Positions 44,424 through 54,129 are shown, numbered from the stretch's first letter. The stretch is 64,000 nt of DNA from Streptomyces sp. NBC_00513 (GCF_041431415.1 NZ_CP107845.1:4464001-4528000); one strand, 5' to 3'. A program made the numbers and translations. Notes: generated from the letters alone by a model not told the origin.

Positions 44424-45629
44424 TCAACCCCGGCCCAGGATGACCGTCCCCGAGGAGCAGAACCAGCCGCCCGTGCCCGAGGCGAGGGCCACCTCGGGGA
44501 GCCGGCCGCCCGCCTTGGTGACCTGGCCGGCGCCGGCCTCGCCGCGGAGTTGGCGTACGGCCTCGACCAGCAGGAAGAGGCCGCGCATGCCGGGGTGGCA
44601 GGCCGACAGTCCGCCGCCGTCGGTGTTGACGGGGAGTTCCCCGTCGCGCAGCAGTCGGCCCTTCTCGACGAACGCTCCGCCCTCGCCCTTCGCGCAGAAG
44701 CCGAGGTCCTCCAGGGTCACGAGGGTCATGTACGTGAAAGCGTCGTAGATCTCGGCGAGATCGACGTCCGCCGGGGTCAGTCCGGCGCGCTCGAAGGCCT
44801 GGCGGCCGGAGACGGCGGCCGGGGAGACGGTGAAGTCCTCCCATTCCGACATGGTGGTGTGGGAGACCGAGGCACCGGCGCCCAGGATCCAGACCGGGGC
44901 CTTGGCGGTGTCCGGTACGAGGTCCTCGGCGACCAGCAGGACCGCGCAGCCGCCGTCGGAGCGGATGCAGCAGTGCAGTTTGGTGAACGGGTCCGCGATC
45001 ATGTCGGAGGAGAGGACCTCGTCCACGGTGAGCGGGGTGCGGAACATCGCGTCCGGGTTGGTGGCGGCGTTCGACCGGGCCTGTACGGCCACCGACGCGA
45101 GCTGTTCCAGGGTCGTGCCGTACTCGTGCATGTGGCGGCGGGCGGCCATCGCGTACTTGGCGACGAGCGTGTGTCCGTACGGGACCTCGAACTGGAGGGG
45201 TCCGCGTGCGCCGAAGGAGAGGTTCGCGGTGCGCCTGCGGGCCTTGATGTCGGCGCGGGCGGTGGATCCGTAGACCAGCAGGACGGCCCGGGCGTGGCCG
45301 GCGGCGATGGCGTCGGCCGCGTGGGCGGCCATCACCTCCCAGGTCGAGCCGCCGACCGAGGTGGAGTCCACCCAGGTGGGGCGCAGTCCCAGGTACTCGG
45401 CGACCTCGATCGGGGCCAGGGTGCCGAGGCCGGCGGAGGCGAAGCCGTCGATGACGGACCGGTCGAGTCCGGAGTCGGCGAGGGCCCGGCGGGCGGCCTG
45501 CGCGTGCAGGGCGTAGGGGGTGGGGCCGTCCACCCGGCCGCAGTCCGAGAGGGCGACGCCGGCGACCGCGACCCGGCGGCGCGGCGTGGGGGCGGTGGGG
45601 GTTCGGGGCGGTCCAGACAGTCCAGGCAT
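44424..45629 (-). CDS. Thiolase-like lipid-transfer protein (Ltp/SCP-x type), copy 1
   Basis: The 401-residue thiolase-fold protein has 'SVGGSTWEVMAAHAADAIAAGHARAVLLVYG' where thiolases carry the nucleophilic Cys (here Ser-Thr), so it cannot be a normal thiolase. 'EIYDAFTYM', 'GFCAKGEGG' and 'NTDGGGLSACHPGM' match the Ltp2-like retro-aldolase group that works with a DUF35 partner. Candidate partner: the DUF35 protein at 41856. Palindrome g is 15 bp before the ATG at 45629. Confidence 0.88.
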   Translation of the reverse strand: MPGLSGPPRTPTAPTPRRRVAVAGVALSDCGRVDGPTPYALHAQAARRALADSGLDRSVIDGFASAGLGTLAPIEVAEYLGLRPTWVDSTSVGGSTWEVMAAHAADAIAAGHARAVLLVYGSTARADIKARRRTANLSFGARGPLQFEVPYGHTLVAKYAMAARRHMHEYGTTLEQLASVAVQARSNAATNPDAMFRTPLTVDEVLSSDMIADPFTKLHCCIRSDGGCAVLLVAEDLVPDTAKAPVWILGAGASVSHTTMSEWEDFTVSPAAVSGRQAFERAGLTPADVDLAEIYDAFTYMTLVTLEDLGFCAKGEGGAFVEKGRLLRDGELPVNTDGGGLSACHPGMRGLFLLVEAVRQLRGEAGAGQVTKAGGRLPEVALASGTGGWFCSSGTVILGRG

Positions 45630-45644
45630 GGGGCGACGGTATAT

Positions 45645-45659
45645 CTGACGCTGCGTCAG
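45645..45659. promoter_or_regulatory. Regulon palindrome g (CTGAC GCTGC GTCAG)
   Basis: Perfect arms, flanked by AT and AC, 15 bp upstream of the thiolase-like gene start. Confidence 0.82.
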
Positions 45660-45764
45660 ACGCTAGTGGGGGTAAGGGGGTTGGCTCGACTGTTCTCTTT
45701 CGTCGCGACCGTTCGCACCGGAAGTTCGACGCGGGCGCCGTGCCCCGGCTCGTACGGTCGCCCC

Positions 45765-46007
45765 ATGACCTCCTCGCCTTCCGCCGACCACCCGCTCAAG
45801 GCGGTGGCGGCCCTGCTCGGCGGTGTCCTGCTCGTCGGCGGCGTCAGCTCCCTGCTGCACGAGTGGTTCGGCTTCATCCGCTTCCTGGGCTTCCTGCGGT
45901 TCCTCGTCCCCGACGGTCACGAGATCCTCGGCGGCGTCGTCATGGCCTGCCTGGGCTGCGCACTCCTCGCGGTCGCCGAACTCCTCGGCGGGCGGGGTCG
46001 CCGCTGA
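45765..46007 (+). CDS. Small two-helix membrane protein
   Basis: The 80-residue protein has two hydrophobic helices ('AVAALLGGVLLVGGVSSLL' and 'ILGGVVMACLGCALLAVAELL') separated by an aromatic loop 'HEWFGFIRFLGFLRFLVPDGHE'. The family was not recognised. It lies between palindromes g and h in the catabolic cluster. A weak RBS precedes ATG at 45765. Confidence 0.6.
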   Translation: MTSSPSADHPLKAVAALLGGVLLVGGVSSLLHEWFGFIRFLGFLRFLVPDGHEILGGVVMACLGCALLAVAELLGGRGRR

Positions 46008-46075
46008 CCGCCCCGTCGCGGGTCGTCGAACCCCCCTCGCCCGCCCCCTGTGCATCTGGCTCCCGCCGCCCTAAC

Positions 46076-46090
46076 ATGACGGCCCGTCAG
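46076..46090. promoter_or_regulatory. Regulon palindrome h (ATGAC GGCCC GTCAG)
   Basis: One arm mismatch, flanked by AC and AT; 20 bp before the acyl-CoA dehydrogenase ATG at 46111. Confidence 0.77.
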
Positions 46091-46110
46091 ATACGGGGAG
46101 GAGCCCGACG

Positions 46111-47379
46111 ATGGATGCCGCCTTCACCGCGGAGCAGCACGAGATGCGCCGCACCCTGCGCGAAATCCTGGGCAAACGCTGCGGACCGGACGAGGTCAGG
46201 GCCGCCGTCCGCACCACCGCCGGACACGACCGTGAACTGTGGCGACAGCTCGCCCGGCAACTCGGCCTGCCGGGCATCGCCATCACCGAGGAGTACGGCG
46301 GCGTCGGCTGCGCCCCGGCCGACCTCGCCCTCGCCTGCGAGGAGACCGGCCGGGTCCTGCTGCCCTCGCCGCTGCTCGCCACCGCCGTACTCGCCGCGCC
46401 GCTGATCACCGCCCTCGGGACGGAGGCCCAGCGCGCCGCGCTGCTGCCCCCGCTCGCCGCCGGCGGGTTGACGGCCGCGCTCGCCGTACCCGGGCCCGCC
46501 CTGGCCACGGCCCTCGCGCTGACCGGCGACAACGTGCCGGGGGAGTGGGCCGGCGGCGGGCGCGCCGGTGGGGTGCAGGCCACGTCGGGGGAGGACGGCT
46601 GGCGGCTGTACGGGGAGGTCCCCCAGGTGCTGGACGGCCACAGCGCCGGGCTGCTCCTGGTCGCCGCGCACACCGGCGGCTTCGCCCGCAGCCGGACCTT
46701 GCTGTTCCTCGTACGGGAGGACGCGCCCGGACTCGTACGGGCCCGGCAGTCCACCCTGGACGAGACCAGGGCCCAGGGCCGGATCCAACTGCGCGACGTA
46801 CCGGCCGAATTGCTCGGGGACGGGCAGGGGGACGTACCGGCGGCCCTCGCCGCCACCGGGCGCACCGCGGCCGGGGTGCTGGCCGCCGAGGCGGTGGGTG
46901 CGGCGGATCAGGCGCTGGCCCGCACCGTGGACCACGTACGGCAGCGCGAACAGTTCGGCCGCGCCATCGGGTCCTTCCAGGCGGTCAAACACCGCCTCGC
47001 GGACCTCTACGTACAGGTGCAGGCGGCCCGCTCCGCCGCCTACTACGCCGCCTGGGACCCCGAACAGGGGGGCCTTGCCCTCGCGCAGGCGCTGGAGGCG
47101 CTGCGGATCACCTCGGGCGAGGCGATCCAACTGCACGGCGGCATCGGATTCACCTGGGAACACGACGCGCACCTCTACTTCAAGCGGGCCGCGGCCGACG
47201 AGCTGCTCTTCGGCCCGGTGCACCGGCTGCGGGCACACGCCGCCCGGCGGGCGGGCCTGTTCGGCCCGCCTGTCCCGTCCGCCGTCCCGTCCACGACCGC
47301 GAACACGAACACGAACACGTCGACGACCGCGAACACGTCCACGACCACGACCACGACCACGGAGAGGATGGCCGTCTGA
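46111..47379 (+). CDS. Acyl-CoA dehydrogenase with Thr/Asn-rich C-terminal tail
   Basis: The 422-residue protein resembles the FadE short-partner group: 'REQFGRAIGSFQAVKHRLADLYVQ' and 'LHGGIGFTWEHDAHLYFKRA'. The final about 35 residues are a Thr/Asn/Ser repeat encoded by an ACCACGACC-type DNA repeat, absent from normal members. GGGGAGGAG precedes ATG at 46111. TGATG links it to the deazaflavin-dependent reductase gene. A separate large subunit is not adjacent. Confidence 0.88.
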   Translation: MDAAFTAEQHEMRRTLREILGKRCGPDEVRAAVRTTAGHDRELWRQLARQLGLPGIAITEEYGGVGCAPADLALACEETGRVLLPSPLLATAVLAAPLITALGTEAQRAALLPPLAAGGLTAALAVPGPALATALALTGDNVPGEWAGGGRAGGVQATSGEDGWRLYGEVPQVLDGHSAGLLLVAAHTGGFARSRTLLFLVREDAPGLVRARQSTLDETRAQGRIQLRDVPAELLGDGQGDVPAALAATGRTAAGVLAAEAVGAADQALARTVDHVRQREQFGRAIGSFQAVKHRLADLYVQVQAARSAAYYAAWDPEQGGLALAQALEALRITSGEAIQLHGGIGFTWEHDAHLYFKRAAADELLFGPVHRLRAHAARRAGLFGPPVPSAVPSTTANTNTNTSTTANTSTTTTTTTERMAV

Positions 47380-47855
47380 TGGCTCCCGTCGGCGTCAGGC
47401 TGATGCAGAAGGTCTCCTCGACCATGCTGTTCGCCAAGATCGCACCACACGTCATCCCGGCCATGGACAAGGCCGTGCACAGGCTGACCCGCGGCAAGGT
47501 CATCCTGAGCGCGCAGATGCTGCCCGGCGTGATCCTCACCGCCAAGGGAGCCAGGTCCGGCCTGCCGCGCACCACACCGCTCGCCTGCATGCCGGAGGAC
47601 GACGGCGCGAGCTGGCTGCTGATCGGCTCCAACTTCGGCCGCCCGGGACATCCCGCCTGGACCGGGAACCTGCTCAAACACCCGGACGCGGACGTGAGTT
47701 GGCGCGGTCGGGACATCGCCGTACGGGCCCGGCTGTTGCAGGGCGAGGAACGTGCGGCGGCGTGGCAGGCGGCGCTGAGGTTCTGGCCGCCGTACGCGAC
47801 GTACCAGGCGCGCATCGAGCGCGAGATCCGGCTGTTCCGCCTGGAGCGTCGCTGA
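47379..47855 (+). CDS. Deazaflavin (F420)-dependent nitroreductase-family protein
   Basis: The 158-residue Ddn-type split-barrel protein has 'LTAKGARSGLPRTTPLACM', 'WLLIGSNFGRPGHPAWTGNLLKHPDADVSW' and an aromatic C-terminal part 'FWPPYATYQARI'. Family members use F420H2 to reduce quinones or enones. It is translationally coupled to the dehydrogenase (TGATG), so it may receive its reduction chemistry from or act on that product. The real substrate is unknown. Confidence 0.88.
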   Translation: MAPVGVRLMQKVSSTMLFAKIAPHVIPAMDKAVHRLTRGKVILSAQMLPGVILTAKGARSGLPRTTPLACMPEDDGASWLLIGSNFGRPGHPAWTGNLLKHPDADVSWRGRDIAVRARLLQGEERAAAWQAALRFWPPYATYQARIEREIRLFRLERR

Positions 47856-48050
47856 TCGCGGCGGAGGTCCGGGTGAAGCACGGCGGGAAGCCGGTGGAGC
47901 GCCGGCGCGAAGCCGGGGGCCCGGCGCGAAGCCGGGGGTGAACCGACGGGGTCGGGGGTGGGCGCCGGCGGGGACCGGCGGGTGGTGGGGGCTGCGGGAG
48001 CGGGCCCGGGCGGCGGACCAGGACCCCTGGCGGGGGCCCGGGGTCCGCCG

Positions 48051-48698
48051 CTACTTGGTCGGCTTCTTGCCGGTGATGCCGAGGTGGACGAGCAGCGCCA
48101 GGTTCGGCTTGAGCTCGGCCTGCTTGACTCCCCAGGTCTGGAAGCCCTTCTGGTGCGAGGCGACCGCGGCCAGCATCGCGACCAGCGAACCGGCCATCGC
48201 CGCCGGGCTGAGGTCCTTGTCGACCTTGCCCTTGGCCTGGAGTTCCTTCATCGACTCCGTGAGGGAGTTCGTGACGGAGTTCAGGATCTTCATGCGGATC
48301 TTGTAGAACCGCTTGTCGCCCTCGGCCGCGCCGAGGTCGACGACCCGGAGGATCGCGTCGTTGCGTCGCCAGAACTCCAGGAACCCTTCGACGAGTTCCT
48401 CGGCCGCCGCCCAGCCGGCCTTGCCGACCCAGTTGCGACCTTCGACGAGCGCCGTCAACTGCGCGCCCTCCGTGGCCATTTGTTCGGCGATCTCCAGGAC
48501 GGCGCCCTCGACGTCCGGGAAATACTGGTAGAAGGTCGCGGGGGAGGTTCCGGCCTTGCGGGCGACGTCGATCACCTTGACGTCGCGGTACGGCGAGGAG
48601 CTGAGCATCTCGCTGAGGCAGTCGAGCAGCTTCTGCCGCGTCGCCTGGCCGCGCCGGCCGGCGACACGCCCGTCGACGGTGCGTACTTGTCCTGTCAT
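48051..48698 (-). CDS. TetR-family regulator, candidate controller of the catabolic regulon
   Basis: The 215-residue protein has an N-terminal TetR helix-turn-helix (about 20-65: 'TRQKLLDCLSEML', 'VARKAGTSPATFYQYFPD') and a long helical ligand-binding domain ('WRRNDAILRVVDLGAAEGDKRF', 'MKILNSVTNSLTESMKEL'). It is the only TetR gene in the window and lies inside the catabolic cluster. A palindrome close to the regulon motif (CTGTC ATGCC GTCAG) overlaps its start codon, suggesting autoregulation. An acyl-CoA is a plausible ligand. Confidence 0.85.
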   Translation of the reverse strand: MTGQVRTVDGRVAGRRGQATRQKLLDCLSEMLSSSPYRDVKVIDVARKAGTSPATFYQYFPDVEGAVLEIAEQMATEGAQLTALVEGRNWVGKAGWAAAEELVEGFLEFWRRNDAILRVVDLGAAEGDKRFYKIRMKILNSVTNSLTESMKELQAKGKVDKDLSPAAMAGSLVAMLAAVASHQKGFQTWGVKQAELKPNLALLVHLGITGKKPTK

Positions 48699-48706
48699 GC
48701 CGTCAG
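48692..48706. promoter_or_regulatory. Regulon-like palindrome j overlapping the TetR start codon
   Basis: CTGTC ATGCC GTCAG, one arm mismatch. The complement of bases 48696-48698 is the ATG of the TetR gene, so binding would block initiation. Confidence 0.55.
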
Positions 48707-49116
48707 CTTACCGAGGGGTGATCGGGGCGCTATTCGGCCGCCTGCAAATGGGGTTACGAGGCCGCCGGCCTGCACGGGAGCAGCTGCGGGTCGGCTCCCC
48801 GACCGGGCCCGAGGGGCGGGTTCCGCGCCCCGCGGGCGAAGGTTCGAGCCGGCGGTTTCCGGCCGGCGCGCACCACCGGCGTCACTGCCGTGCCCCGCCC
48901 GTGCCCCGCCCCCGCTCGCGACCCGCCCCCGCCCCCGCTCGCGACCCGCCCCCGCCCGTGTTCGGGGCCCGCCCAGGCCCGCATCCGGGACCCCGTGCGT
49001 ATCGTGACGTATCCCCCGAATAGTCTTGTCAACAGGCTGTGGACAAGTTTTCGGACACATCATGGCTGGGAGGTACGGAGGGTACACACCCCCGCACAAC
49101 GGAAGGAACCGGGCTG
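48699..49116. other. Intergenic region with GC-rich tandem repeats
   Basis: Between 48900 and 48965 there is a tandem GCCCCCGCTCGCGACCCG-type array. The right half is AT-richer and carries a pair of DnaA-like boxes and the promoter/RBS region of the VOC gene. No protein-like frame was seen. Confidence 0.55.
49026..49046. promoter_or_regulatory. Inverted pair of DnaA-box-like 9-mers
   Basis: TTGTCAACA (one mismatch to TTGTCCACA), a GGC spacer and TGTGGACAA (perfect box on the other strand). They lie about 70 bp upstream of the VOC gene. A very similar sequence occurs inside the cyclase gene near 30590-30610. Confidence 0.5.
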
Positions 49117-49929
49117 ATGGCCGCATTCGCGGAAGGCTCCCCCTGCTGGGTGGACGCCTCGCTTCCGGACGTCGAGGCGGGCAAGCGCTTCTACGGTGAG
49201 CTCTTCGGATGGTCCTTCGGCGACAGTGCGGGCGCCCAGTACGGCCACTACACGCAGGCCTACGCCCGGGGCCACAACGTGGCCGCCCTCGCCCCCAAGC
49301 CCGACGGCCGGATGCCCACCGTCTGGGGCGTCTACCTGTACACCTCCGACGCCTACGCCTGCGCCGCCCGCATCCGGGCCGCCGGCGGCCAGATGGTGAT
49401 GGACCCCCAGCCCGTCGGCCCGTACGGCACCGCCGCCATGGCGGCCGACCCGGGCGGGGCCGTCTTCGGGCTGTGGCAGCCCGGCACCCACCACGGCTTC
49501 GAAGCGCAGCAACAGCCCTACAGCTACTGCTGGTCGGAGGTCTACACCCGGGCCCGCGACGCCGTGGACGTCTTCTACGACAGGGTCTTCGGCTACGTCG
49601 CCGAGGATCAGGACGACCCGGAGACCGGCATCGAGTACCGCGTCTGGTCCCCGCCCGGCAACCGGGCCGGATCCGAGACCGCCGTGCTGGGGCGCAGCCT
49701 GATCACCGCCGCCTTCCCGGAGATCATGCCCGCTCACTTCCTCGTCTACTTCGCCGTCCCCGACTGCGACCAGACCGTCGCCACCGTGCAGCGTCTCGGT
49801 GGCCGGGTCACCGCCGATCCCTTCGACACGCCGTACGGTCGGATCGCCGTCGTCGCGGACAACCAGGGGGCCGTCTTCGGCCTGCTCTCGGAGCCCCGGA
49901 CCAAAGCCGCTCCCGAAAGCCACGCCTGA
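49117..49929 (+). CDS. Two-domain VOC (glyoxalase/bleomycin-resistance fold) protein
   Basis: The 270-residue protein has two VOC modules (about 10-125 and 140-260), with 'GSPCWVDASLPDVEAGKRFYGELFGWSF' at the N-terminus and 'DNQGAVFGLL' near the C-terminus. It is similar in layout to the protein at 35761. The reaction is unknown. ATG at 49117 follows GGAAGGA. It lies upstream of afsK in the same direction. Confidence 0.87.
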   Translation: MAAFAEGSPCWVDASLPDVEAGKRFYGELFGWSFGDSAGAQYGHYTQAYARGHNVAALAPKPDGRMPTVWGVYLYTSDAYACAARIRAAGGQMVMDPQPVGPYGTAAMAADPGGAVFGLWQPGTHHGFEAQQQPYSYCWSEVYTRARDAVDVFYDRVFGYVAEDQDDPETGIEYRVWSPPGNRAGSETAVLGRSLITAAFPEIMPAHFLVYFAVPDCDQTVATVQRLGGRVTADPFDTPYGRIAVVADNQGAVFGLLSEPRTKAAPESHA

Positions 49930-50155
49930 CCCGGGGCCGGACCCGGCGCGGGCCTGACAGAATCGAGTCTTGCGCGACGTCCGGCACCGCCGGGGTGAGA
50001 CGCTGCACGGGTGCGGTGGGGCGAACCCCCGTACGCGGGACCCGCATGTGGGACCCGCACGGCAGGCCCTGCGCGGAATCGACCGCCGTGCCGTTGTGCG
50101 TGCTGGTGGAAGCGGGTCCGGCGTGGGCCCGTACGGGGAGGTGTGGAGGCGAGTG

Positions 50156-52585
50156 GTGGAGCAGCTGACGCAGCACGACCCGAGACGGATCGGCCCCTTC
50201 GAGGTGCTGGGACGGCTCGGCGCCGGCGGCATGGGGCTGGTCTATCTCGCGCGGTCGGCGTCCGGACGTCGGGTCGCGATCAAGACGGTGCGGACCGAAC
50301 TCGCCGAGGACCAGTTGTTCCGGGTGCGCTTCACCCGCGAGGTGGAGGCGGCGCGCGCCGTCTCCGGCTTCTACACCGCCGCCGTCGTCGACGCCGACCC
50401 GCGGGCGGCGGTGCCCTGGCTGGCCACCGCGTACGTTCCGGCGCCCTCGCTGGAGGAGATCGTCAACGAGTGCGGGCCCATGCCCGCCCAGGCCGTGCGG
50501 TGGCTCGCGGCGGGCATCGCCGAGGCCCTGCAGTCCATCCACGGCGCCGGACTCGTCCACCGCGACCTGAAGCCGTCGAACGTGCTCGTCGTCGAGGACG
50601 GCCCGCGCGTCATCGACTTCGGCATCGCCAGCGGGGTCTCCAACACCCGCCTGACCATGACGAACGTCGCCGTGGGCACCCCCGCCTACATGTCGCCGGA
50701 GCAGGCCAAGGACTCCCGCAGCGTCAAGGGCGCCAGCGACGTGTTCTCGCTCGGCTCCACGCTGGTCTTCGCCGCGACCGGTCACCCGCCCTACCACGGC
50801 GCGAACCCCGTCGAGACGGTGTTCATGCTGCTGCGCGAGGGTCCCAACCTCGAAGGGCTCCCCGACGAGCTGCGGCCCCTCATCGAGTCCTGCATGCAGA
50901 TGGAGGCCGGTCGGCGCCCCAGTCCCGCCGACCTCCAGGCGCAACTGGCCCCGCACCTCTTCGACGGCGACGACGACAGCGGTACCGCCTCGGCGTGGCT
51001 CCCGGGGCGCGCCGTCGCGATGATCGAGGCCCGCCGCGCGGGCCTGCGCACGGCGGCCGTCCCGTCCGGGCGTTCCGCACCCGGTCGCCCCGCGCCGGGC
51101 CGGCCCGCCTCCGGGGGCGGCCAGGGGCCGGCCTCCGGCCCCTCCACGCACCGCCGCCAGCGCGGCGCCGACCCCTGGGCGGACCCGCGGACCGGCCAGG
51201 CCGCCCCGCCGCGCCCGCACCACCCGCCGCAGCCGGGCCTGGTGCCCTCCGGCGATCCCGTGCGGCTCGGCGCCTCGCCGGTGCCGATCGGGCCCGGGCC
51301 GCGTGCCACGGCCGCCGCGTCCTCCGCGATGGTGGCCGACACGGCGACCGGCTGGATCCGGCCGCCCGGCGGGGGCACCGCCTCGGCGGTGGAGGCCGTG
51401 CCGGCCGTGACCGGCGCGCCCGCCGTCCCGAGCCCCGGCCCGTCCCCGGACAGCGGCCGCTGGCGCCCGTGGCGCTTCCGCATGTCCAACGAGGTCTGGG
51501 GCACCCCGACCGTCGCGGGCGATCTGCTGTACGTCACCTCCTTCGAGGTGCACGCCCTGGACGTCGGCAGTGGCCGCAGGCAGTTCAAGACCCGCGACGT
51601 CGCCTGGTCGATGGCCGTCTCCGACGGCCGTATCCACGCCTCCGACGGGCCCTCCCTGTACGCGCTGGACTCCTCCGACGGCTCCGAGCGGTGGCGGCTG
51701 GCCACCGATGCCTGGGTGTACGCCCTGCGCGCCGACCGGGGCACCGTCATCACCGCCACCCGCGGTGGCGGCGTGCAGGGCTGGGAGGCCTCCAACGGTC
51801 AGAAGCTGTGGGAGCTGACCGGCGCCCAGTCCGACTTCGAGACGCCCGAGGCGGCTCCCGTCCTGCACGAGGGCACCGTCTACGTGTGGCAGGACGCCCG
51901 GCTGCGCGCCCTGGACGCCCGCAGCGGCCTGGAGGCCTGGTCGTATCCCGTCGGAGACGCCGCCGCGTGCGGCAACGTCCCCGTACGCGTCACGCCGGCC
52001 CCCGACGGCAACGTCTACGTCGCCGCCGGCACCCGCGTGCTGTCCGTGGACCGGGCCTCCGGCCGGGTCCGCTGGCACTTCGAGGCCCCGGCGGTGTTCC
52101 TGGCGGCCCCGGCGTTCGCGCCGGGCGCGGCCGTGACCGGCGGCGGGGTCTACCTCGTCGACTACCTGGGCACCGTGTACGCCCTCGACGCGGTCACCGG
52201 CAAGGACCGCTGGCGCATCGCCACCGAGCCCCGGCAGTCGGCGGACCCGGTGGTCGTGGCCAACGGCAACGTCCACCTGGGGTCGGGCAGCGCCCTGTAC
52301 ACGCTCGACGCGGTCACCGGCACCCCGAAGTGGCGGTTCGCGGCGGGCGGCGAGATCACCGGCCTGCCGGCGGTCGCGGACGGCCGGGTGCACTTCGGCT
52401 CGGCGGACCACTGCCTCTACACCCTCGACGCGGCGGGCGGTCAGCTCCGCTGGAAGCTGGCGACGGGCGGGGAGATCACCGGGGCTCCGGTGGCGGAGGC
52501 GGGGGTGGTCTACGCGTGCAGCAAGGACCGCTGCGTGTACGCCCTGGACGCGGCGAAGGGCACGGGTACCCGTACCGGCACGTGA
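50156..52585 (+). CDS. afsK: AfsK serine/threonine protein kinase with PQQ-like beta-propeller
   Basis: The 809-residue protein has a kinase domain (about 10-275) with the glycine loop '[12 protein letters not shown]', Lys in 'VAIKTVR', catalytic 'HRDLKPSN' and DFG. A Pro/Gly/Ala linker (about 290-440) precedes a C-terminal PQQ/quinoprotein-like propeller of repeated '[14 protein letters not shown]' blades. S. coelicolor AfsK (about 800 aa) has the same order. It phosphorylates AfsR, which then activates afsS, and also acts on DivIVA at hyphal tips. GTG at 50156 follows GGAGG; GTG at 50153 is adjacent. Confidence 0.94.
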   Translation: MEQLTQHDPRRIGPFEVLGRLGAGGMGLVYLARSASGRRVAIKTVRTELAEDQLFRVRFTREVEAARAVSGFYTAAVVDADPRAAVPWLATAYVPAPSLEEIVNECGPMPAQAVRWLAAGIAEALQSIHGAGLVHRDLKPSNVLVVEDGPRVIDFGIASGVSNTRLTMTNVAVGTPAYMSPEQAKDSRSVKGASDVFSLGSTLVFAATGHPPYHGANPVETVFMLLREGPNLEGLPDELRPLIESCMQMEAGRRPSPADLQAQLAPHLFDGDDDSGTASAWLPGRAVAMIEARRAGLRTAAVPSGRSAPGRPAPGRPASGGGQGPASGPSTHRRQRGADPWADPRTGQAAPPRPHHPPQPGLVPSGDPVRLGASPVPIGPGPRATAAASSAMVADTATGWIRPPGGGTASAVEAVPAVTGAPAVPSPGPSPDSGRWRPWRFRMSNEVWGTPTVAGDLLYVTSFEVHALDVGSGRRQFKTRDVAWSMAVSDGRIHASDGPSLYALDSSDGSERWRLATDAWVYALRADRGTVITATRGGGVQGWEASNGQKLWELTGAQSDFETPEAAPVLHEGTVYVWQDARLRALDARSGLEAWSYPVGDAAACGNVPVRVTPAPDGNVYVAAGTRVLSVDRASGRVRWHFEAPAVFLAAPAFAPGAAVTGGGVYLVDYLGTVYALDAVTGKDRWRIATEPRQSADPVVVANGNVHLGSGSALYTLDAVTGTPKWRFAAGGEITGLPAVADGRVHFGSADHCLYTLDAAGGQLRWKLATGGEITGAPVAEAGVVYACSKDRCVYALDAAKGTGTRTGT

Positions 52586-52641
52586 CGGCGCCGCGGCCCC
52601 GCCGATTCGCGTACCGCACCGGGAGTGACAGGATGGACCCC

Positions 52642-53136
52642 ATGAGCAACGTTTACTTCGACATCAACATCAACGGCGAGGCCGCCGGCCGCATCGTCTT
52701 CAACCTCTTCGACGAGGTCGTTCCGAAGACGGCGCAGAACTTCCGCGAGCTGGCCACCGGCCAGCACGGCTTCGGCTACGCGGGTTCGCCGTTCCACCGC
52801 GTCATCCCCCAGTTCATGCTGCAGGGTGGTGACTTCACCAACCAGAACGGCACGGGCGGCAAGAGCATCTACGGCGAGAAGTTCGCCGACGAGAACTTCG
52901 ACCTGAAGCACGACCGCCCGTTCCTGCTGTCGATGGCGAACGCCGGCCGCAACACCAACGGCTCGCAGTTCTTCATCACCACCGTCGTCACCCCGTGGCT
53001 CGACGGCAAGCACGTCGTCTTCGGCGAGGTCGTCGAGGGTTCGGACCTGGTCCAGAAGATCGAGTCCCTCGGTTCCCAGTCGGGCGCCACCCGCGCCAAG
53101 ATCGAGATCGCCGCCTCGGGCGTCGTCGAGAAGTGA
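52642..53136 (+). CDS. Cyclophilin-type peptidyl-prolyl cis-trans isomerase
   Basis: The 164-residue cytoplasmic cyclophilin shows '[25 protein letters not shown]', '[23 protein letters not shown]', '[20 protein letters not shown]' and '[11 protein letters not shown]', including the catalytic Arg (F-H-R), Phe, Gln and Trp/His positions. It catalyses proline isomerisation during protein folding. No signal peptide is present. ATG at 52642 was chosen; an ATG 9 nt upstream is possible. A terminator follows. Confidence 0.95.
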   Translation: MSNVYFDININGEAAGRIVFNLFDEVVPKTAQNFRELATGQHGFGYAGSPFHRVIPQFMLQGGDFTNQNGTGGKSIYGEKFADENFDLKHDRPFLLSMANAGRNTNGSQFFITTVVTPWLDGKHVVFGEVVEGSDLVQKIESLGSQSGATRAKIEIAASGVVEK

Positions 53137-53162
53137 TCTGACCCACCCGCGTTCGCGCCGGA

Positions 53163-53194
53163 CGGCCCCGCCCCCTTCGGGGGGACCGGGGCCG
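53163..53194. terminator. Hairpin terminator after the cyclophilin gene
   Basis: CGGCCCCG-CCCCC stem with the TTCG tetraloop, GGGGG and CCGGGGCCG arm (one bulge). It lies between convergent genes. Confidence 0.8.
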
Positions 53195-53240
53195 CCGCCA
53201 TGTCCGGCCCTTTACCCCCGCCGGTGGGTTGGTGGGGTGG

Positions 53241-54083
53241 TCAGTGGTCGGTGAAGGCGGCGGCGTTCTCGCGGGCCCACCGGGCGAAGGTGCGGGCGGG
53301 GGTGCCGAGCAGGGTCTCGGTGGTGTCGGCGAGGGCGACCGGGGTGACGGTGGCGGCGGCCCACAGGTCGAGCAGGGAGGCGACCACGGGGGCCGGCATG
53401 TATCGGCCCATCTCCCGCTCGGCCTCCGCGCGGGTGATCTCCTCCACGGGGATGTCCCGGCCGAGGACGTCGGAGAGGACGGCGAGCTGCTCGCGGAACG
53501 TCAGCGACCGGGGCCCGGTCAGGGTGATCGCGCGACCGGCGAGGTCGTCGCCGGTGAGGGCGCGGACCGCGATGTCGGCGATGTCGTCGGGGTGGATGGG
53601 GGCGAGGGCGGCGTCGGGGTGGGCGAGCCGGACGGGCTGCCGCCGGCCGATGGGGTACGCCCAGCCCAGCGCGTTGCCGGCGAAGGCGTCCGGGCGCAGC
53701 AGCGTCACGGTGAACGGGGCGTCCGCCAGGGCGCGTTCGACCCGAAGGCTGTGCGAGGCGAGCGGATCGGTGTCGGCGTCGGGCGCGAGGACCGAGGCGG
53801 AGGACAGCAGGACGACGTGCTCCACCCCGGCGGATCCGGCCGCCTCGACCAGGTCGTGGATGCCGTCGGGCTCGGGGTAGAGGAACACGCGGCGGATGCC
53901 GGCGAGTGCGGCGGCGAAGGTCTCGGGGCGATTCAGGGCCAGTTCGACGGTGTCGACGCCGGCCGGGACGGCCAGTTCGGCGGGTCGGGCGCTGGCGGCG
54001 CGGACGGCGGTGCCGGCCGCGTGGAGGCGGTCGACGACCGCCCGCCCGATCCTGCCGCGGGCTCCGGTGACGAGGACGGTCAT
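53241..54083 (-). CDS. NmrA-like NAD(P)-binding oxidoreductase
   Basis: The 280-residue atypical SDR begins 'VLVTGARGRIGRAVVDRL' (nucleotide loop GxxGxxG), followed by 'GVEHVVLLSSASV' and 'LLRPDAFAGNALGW', with 'IHPDDIADIAVRAL'. The NmrA/quinone-oxidoreductase-2-like branch includes redox sensors and quinone reductases. ATG at 54083 is preceded by a GGAG-type RBS. It is divergent from a MarR gene, which probably controls it. Confidence 0.88.
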   Translation of the reverse strand: MTVLVTGARGRIGRAVVDRLHAAGTAVRAASARPAELAVPAGVDTVELALNRPETFAAALAGIRRVFLYPEPDGIHDLVEAAGSAGVEHVVLLSSASVLAPDADTDPLASHSLRVERALADAPFTVTLLRPDAFAGNALGWAYPIGRRQPVRLAHPDAALAPIHPDDIADIAVRALTGDDLAGRAITLTGPRSLTFREQLAVLSDVLGRDIPVEEITRAEAEREMGRYMPAPVVASLLDLWAAATVTPVALADTTETLLGTPARTFARWARENAAAFTDH

Positions 54084-54113
54084 GGGAGGTCTCCATTCAT
54101 GGTTGCGTACATA

Positions 54114-54129
54114 TGCATGCTTGCACGCA
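54114..54129. promoter_or_regulatory. Imperfect palindrome in the divergent oxidoreductase/MarR promoter
   Basis: TGCATGC-TT-GCACGCA, arms matching at 6 of 7 positions, inside an AT-rich 100-bp intergenic stretch. It is the likely operator of the MarR protein. Confidence 0.45.

Noticed and set aside
49808..52411. Minus-strand frame of 867 codons opposite afsK
   Set aside because: afsK on the plus strand has all kinase motifs; the antisense frame is Arg/Gly-rich shadow sequence.
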